Positions 5,834-7,709 of a stretch of DNA of 7,709 bases are shown here, piece by piece. The number at the start of each line of letters is the position of its first letter. The first letter of the stretch is position 1. Origin of the DNA: Deltaproteobacteria bacterium. Its GTDB lineage: Bacteria > Desulfobacterota_B > Binatia > UBA9968. The stretch spans positions 1 to 7,709 of the forward strand of contig VBKY01000333.1 of the NCBI GenBank assembly GCA_005879255.1, given 5' to 3'. The position numbers and the translations under genes were made by a program. The notes below the pieces were generated by a model. That model was given only the letters and a program-made list of their open reading frames with translations. It did not search any database and had not been told where the DNA came from.

Positions 5834-6036
5834 ATTGCACCGCGGAGGCGCGGAGGGCGCGGAGTAAAGAGTTTTTGATTAAAAAATACTCCGAACTCTG
5901 CGAACTCTGTGGTCATGAGAAAAAATCCAAAAACCATCAAAATTGCAATTTTGGCCTCAATAAAATCAAATACTTGCAACTGCGGATTTTCGCGAAAAGG
6001 GATTTTTTCTCACGACCTGTGCCTCTGTGGTGAATA
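5834..6036. repeat. Decayed inverted-repeat element of the 'ACCACAGAGGCGCAGAG' type
   Basis: Several related inverted segments are nested here. One pair is 5839-5865 (ACCGCGGAGGCGCGGAG...) and 5888-5913 (...CTGCGAACTCTGTGGT), a diverged inverted repeat. A second pair, 5911-5928 (GGTCATGAGAAAAAATCC) and 6000-6017 (GGATTTTTTCTCACGACC), has 18-nt arms with one mismatch. A third pair joins 5834-5850 with about 6018-6036 (TGTGCCTCTGTGGTGAAT) in inverted orientation. The units resemble a repeat I recall from intergenic regions of many environmental bacteria (accacagaggcacagagg-like), but I could not check this. No transposase is present, so it would be non-autonomous or simply a repeat cluster. Confidence 0.6.
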
Positions 6037-6042
6037 CTCTTT

Positions 6043-6063
6043 GGTGTAGTTCGTCACTACACC
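6043..6063. repeat. 8-bp hairpin
   Basis: GGTGTAGT (6043-6050) and ACTACACC (6056-6063) are perfect inverted arms around TCGTC. There is no T-tract on either side. It lies at the edge of the repeat cluster, and its function is unknown. Confidence 0.5.
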
Positions 6064-6098
6064 GTTCGCGTGCGGCATCGAGAGTGGAAAAATAAGAT

Positions 6099-6494
6099 TT
6101 AAGAGACGCGACCCCAATTACATCTCCCGAAGTAAAAAAAGCCCGTCGCAATCTGATTGGGCTTTAATAAGCTTTCAGTAAAACTCAGGCTTTCAAAATG
6201 CGCTTCGATCCTTCTGTTCACTGCCGACGTATGAGCAACAGAGCCAACAATGATTGGCACTATAGTCAAAGGTCCTGAAGCCAGCGCCTTCAACGAAGAT
6301 GTGATTGACACCTTCTCCCATCGGCGATATTCCTTTCGCAAGAGATAAAGTTTCAAATTTCCGACTCGGAGTTCGGCGTACACAAACGCGGAATTGTCGG
6401 CGCGTCGTGACTGCACTCTCACGAAACCCGCACTCGGAGGATCGAGCATAACGCTGATTCGTACCGTCCTTCGAGCCAGTGGCCTAGCGCTCAC
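6099..6494 (-). pseudogene. Probable 5'-truncated remnant of a hypothetical protein gene
   Basis: The frame encodes 131 residues. From about residue 16 it looks like real protein: a beta-rich segment SAGFVRVQSRRADNS, then FVYAELRVGNLKLYLL, a hydrophobic stretch ALASGPLTIVPIIVGSV, and a C-terminal SFTESLLKPNQIATGFFYFG. The ending resembles bacterial surface or lipoprotein-like domains that end in 'L-x-P-G/N-x-x-x-x-GFxFF'; this is an impression from memory. An in-frame TAG immediately precedes the first possible start (GTG 6494). Neither that start nor the ATG at 6449 has a ribosome binding site, and there is no signal peptide. I therefore read it as the 3' portion of a gene whose beginning was lost next to the hydrolase gene. 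It could instead be a small intact gene with a weak start. Confidence 0.45.
6134..6165 (-). terminator. Intrinsic-terminator-like hairpin inside the remnant gene
   Basis: On the minus strand AAAGCCC (6159-6165) pairs with GGGCTTT (6138-6144), and the second arm runs on into a T-tract (seven Ts in all, 6134-6140). Inside the loop AATC and GATT can add a short inner helix. The hairpin lies about 40-65 nt before the stop of the remnant ORF, so transcripts could end before the stop codon. Confidence 0.4.
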
Positions 6495-6501
6495 GCTCTA
6501 C

Positions 6502-6507
6502 GGAGGA
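6502..6507 (+). promoter_or_regulatory. Ribosome binding site of the hydrolase gene
   Basis: GGAGGA lies 5 nt before the ATG at 6513 and fixes the start of the isochorismatase-like gene. No convincing promoter was found just upstream. Confidence 0.75.
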
Positions 6508-6512
6508 GACCC

Positions 6513-7052
6513 ATGTCATTGCTGACACTGCAAATGCCGGCCCTTCCCGACCCGGTCAAAGTCGTCCTCCAACCCGCGACGACGGCGTTGCTGGTGTTCG
6601 ACATGATCGATCGTATTTGCAAGAGCCAGCCGAATTGCACCGGGGTCATGGTGCCGGCCCTCGCCTCGCTGCTGGCGCGGGCACGAAAATCCGGCGTGTT
6701 CGTCCTGTACTCTACTCGGGAGCCGGAGAGCTCGAAGTGGATGCCGGAGGTCGCTCCCGCTCCCGGCGACCCGATCGTCAAGTCGTTTGCTCAGGACAGA
6801 TTCTACAGCACCGATCTCGACAAAACGCTGAAGGCCAAGGGGATCACGACGGTAATTCTTACCGGCTGGAAGGTTAGCGGCTCAGTGGTCTATACATCGG
6901 TCGGAGCAACGCTGCGGGGGTACACTGTGGTTGTACCCACGGACGCCAGCTTAGCCGCAACGGACTACGAAGTGGCAATCGGCCAATTCAACGAACCGCT
7001 GAAGGCGAACGCCACAACCCTGAGCCGTACGGATATGATCGTCTTTCAGTAG
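6513..7052 (+). CDS. Isochorismatase-like hydrolase with Ser at the catalytic Cys position
   Basis: This 179-residue protein has the isochorismatase-like alpha/beta hydrolase fold. Strand 1 is TALLVFDMID with the catalytic-type Asp30. Lys90 lies in PIVKSFAQDRF (87-97), which matches the usual 'KxxxDAF' region. The segment VILTGWKVSGSVVYTSVGATLRGYTVVVPTD (114-144) aligns with the family pattern ILTG-x(5)-C-x(13)-GY-x-VVV. Ser124 falls where cysteine hydrolases (nicotinamidases, N-carbamoyl amidohydrolases) carry their nucleophile. True isochorismatases also lack that Cys, so the protein may still be active, but amide hydrolysis by the usual mechanism is doubtful. Cys36 and Cys42 form an unusual pair shortly after Asp30. 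No signal peptide is visible. A strong GGAGGA site supports the start. It is convergent with the VapC-like unit. Confidence 0.85.
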   Translation: MSLLTLQMPALPDPVKVVLQPATTALLVFDMIDRICKSQPNCTGVMVPALASLLARARKSGVFVLYSTREPESSKWMPEVAPAPGDPIVKSFAQDRFYSTDLDKTLKAKGITTVILTGWKVSGSVVYTSVGATLRGYTVVVPTDASLAATDYEVAIGQFNEPLKANATTLSRTDMIVFQ

Positions 7053-7133
7053 AAAAAATTCTCACAGGAACGTCTGCGCCTCTTGACCTGCCAGCTAATG
7101 AGCGACGCGAATTGTCCCTTGCCGGAACCTGAG

Positions 7134-7340
7134 TTAGAATCGAGTCTCGCCTTGATTCTTCAGAGCGTCATCGATTTGGATATGGCCGTCGCGGATCGCC
7201 AGGCAAGCTCGCAACGCATGAAGGTCGGCCATCATCGGGTCATGCGGAAACTCTTGCCGGACAAGGTTGACAAGTTTTCGCAACTTGTCCTCTGGAATCT
7301 TTGCCTCATGCGCAACAGTCTCATAGTCAAAATACTTCAT
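7134..7340 (-). CDS. 68-residue conserved-looking protein of unknown function
   Basis: The protein begins MKYFDYETVAHEAKIPEDKL and is predicted to be mostly helical. It has a helix rich in R/L/V (LRKLVNLVRQEFP, 20-32), a second segment DPMMADLHALRACLAIRDG (34-52), and a charged tail. I recall similar short proteins in several bacterial groups but know no function. It has no AbrB, RHH or Phd-like DNA-binding motif that would mark it as a standard VapB antitoxin. The start at 7340 is set by AAAGGAAA, placed about 8 nt upstream on the minus strand. It follows the PIN-domain gene by 48 nt, so the two are probably co-transcribed. A partner or regulator role for that toxin is an inference from position only. 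Confidence 0.7.
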   Translation of the reverse strand: MKYFDYETVAHEAKIPEDKLRKLVNLVRQEFPHDPMMADLHALRACLAIRDGHIQIDDALKNQGETRF

Positions 7341-7360
7341 GAAAGTTTCCTTTAAACTTC
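7341..7360 (-). promoter_or_regulatory. Hairpin placing the Shine-Dalgarno in its loop
   Basis: Immediately before the ATG at 7340 the minus strand reads GAAGTTTAAAGGAAACTTTC. AAGTTT pairs with AAACTT, leaving the ribosome binding site core AAAGG in a 5-nt loop. It is short and A/T-rich, so stability is modest. It could modulate translation of the 68-residue protein relative to the toxin gene. Confidence 0.3.
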
Positions 7361-7388
7361 CGGTGGGGCTATGCTGTTTCGGGCGCTG

Positions 7389-7709
7389 CTATAACGTCCA
7401 ATCGTTGACGGACAAGCTCTCGACCTGTTGGAAATCGCTATCACGGGTTATCAGCACGGCACCTAGCGCCAAAGCGGTCGCCGCGATCCAAAGATCATTT
7501 TCGTCCAAAACCAGTCCCTTTTGCTGGCGTGTCAGCTTAATCCTCGCATAATGGTCGCCCGCCGCTTCAGGAATTGGCTCGCACGGAATAACAGCGAATA
7601 GAGGTCCCGCTTGAGTTTCCAGATCTTGGCGGCGCTTGCTGTGCGGTAATTGCTCAATGCCATACCGAACCTCACCCCGGACAACCGGACAGATAACAAC
7701 TCCATCAGC
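7389..7709 (-). CDS. vapC: PIN-domain ribonuclease toxin, VapC-like, C-terminal part
   Basis: The frame is open from the window edge to TAG at 7389-7391 and encodes 106 residues; the N-terminus with the first catalytic Asp is outside. The visible part contains PVVRGEVRYGIEQLP (8-22) with the conserved PIN Glu13. It then has the central helices, LDENDLWIAATALALGAVLITRDSDF (68-93) with Asp72 and Asp90/Asp92, and the C-terminal segment ESLSVNDWTL. This matches VapC-type toxins, Mg2+-dependent endoribonucleases that inhibit translation by cleaving RNA such as initiator tRNA or rRNA. A typical vapB antitoxin gene would lie upstream, beyond the window, so the pair cannot be confirmed. A 68-residue gene follows on the same strand. 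The first catalytic residue is unseen, so activity is not proven. Confidence 0.88.
   Translation of the reverse strand, partial: ADGVVICPVVRGEVRYGIEQLPHSKRRQDLETQAGPLFAVIPCEPIPEAAGDHYARIKLTRQQKGLVLDENDLWIAATALALGAVLITRDSDFQQVESLSVNDWTL

Larger units (their letters stand above)
5721..6098. other. Gene-free intergenic stretch with nested palindromes
   Basis: I see no supportable gene in this stretch. It holds a small hairpin, AGCGGC/GCCGCT (5762-5776), and the inverted-repeat element described separately (5834-6036). Within that element are a perfect 16-bp palindrome, CAAAATTGCAATTTTG (5938-5953), and a 12-bp palindrome, TTTTCGCGAAAA (5987-5998). Beyond it is a hairpin, GGTGTAGT/ACTACACC (6043-6063). 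Minus-strand open frames here run through the repeats and lack ribosome binding sites. The codons nearest 5704-5750 on the minus strand (ending AVRAMDEARKAYEK) look protein-like and might be a remnant. Confidence 0.6.

Noticed and set aside
5704..5979. 91-codon minus-strand frame in the repeat region
   Set aside because: It runs through the inverted-repeat element and has no ribosome binding site. Only the last part (AVRAMDEARKAYEK) looks protein-like and may be a remnant; that is too little to call a gene.
5966..6151. 61-codon minus-strand frame
   Set aside because: It is translated largely from repeat sequence, overlaps the end of the probable gene remnant, and has no start signals.
6305..6333. 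TTGACA with TATTCC 17 bp downstream on the plus strand, as a promoter for the hydrolase gene
   Set aside because: The -35 box is perfect but the -10 matches only 3 of 6 positions, and it would leave a leader of about 170 nt. Not strong enough to annotate.
7083..7355. 90-codon plus-strand frame opposite the 68-residue gene
   Set aside because: The minus-strand frame has a proper Shine-Dalgarno and a protein-like, helical composition; the plus frame has neither.

Overview
The window looks like chromosomal DNA of a free-living environmental bacterium of moderately high GC content. Sigma-70-type promoters and AGGAGG-type ribosome binding sites are recognisable. The gene content and the abundance of palindromic intergenic repeats remind me of Deltaproteobacteria-like or candidate-phylum soil and sediment genomes, but this placement is an impression, not a demonstration.

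Region 1 (1-3525) is a minus-strand operon for a biotin-dependent acyl-CoA carboxylase. The order of transcription is carboxyltransferase (1780-3330), biotin carboxylase (143-1684), then a biotin-carrier protein cut by the window edge (1-132). Together they would carboxylate a short acyl-CoA (propionyl- or acetyl-CoA) using ATP and bicarbonate. A near-consensus promoter (3384-3411) drives the operon, and a perfect hairpin (3417-3437) lies just upstream of its -35 box. A 29-bp palindrome separates the first two genes.

Region 2 (3526-5495) is read on the plus strand: an M24-family metallopeptidase (Xaa-Pro aminopeptidase-like) followed 44 nt later by a HEAT-repeat protein.

Region 3 (about 5465-5720, minus strand) is the most interesting part. 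It holds what looks like an undescribed, self-contained small transcription unit: an A/T-rich upstream element, a near-consensus promoter (TTGACA, 17 bp, TAAAAT), an extended Shine-Dalgarno sequence, a 13-codon ORF (MIDKCSDCEVAET), a strongly self-complementary RNA with mutually exclusive helices, and a terminator-like 15-bp hairpin that overlaps the 3' end of the HEAT gene. The ORF frame also stays open past its TAG for 21 more codons.

Region 4 (about 5700-6500) has no convincing intact gene. It contains nested inverted repeats of a decayed repeat element and a probable 5'-truncated gene remnant on the minus strand that carries an intrinsic-terminator-like hairpin near its 3' end.

Region 5 (6513-7709) has an isochorismatase-like hydrolase (plus) in which serine occupies the usual catalytic cysteine position. 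Convergent to it is a minus-strand pair: a PIN-domain (VapC-like) toxin, cut by the window end, followed by a 68-residue protein of unknown function.
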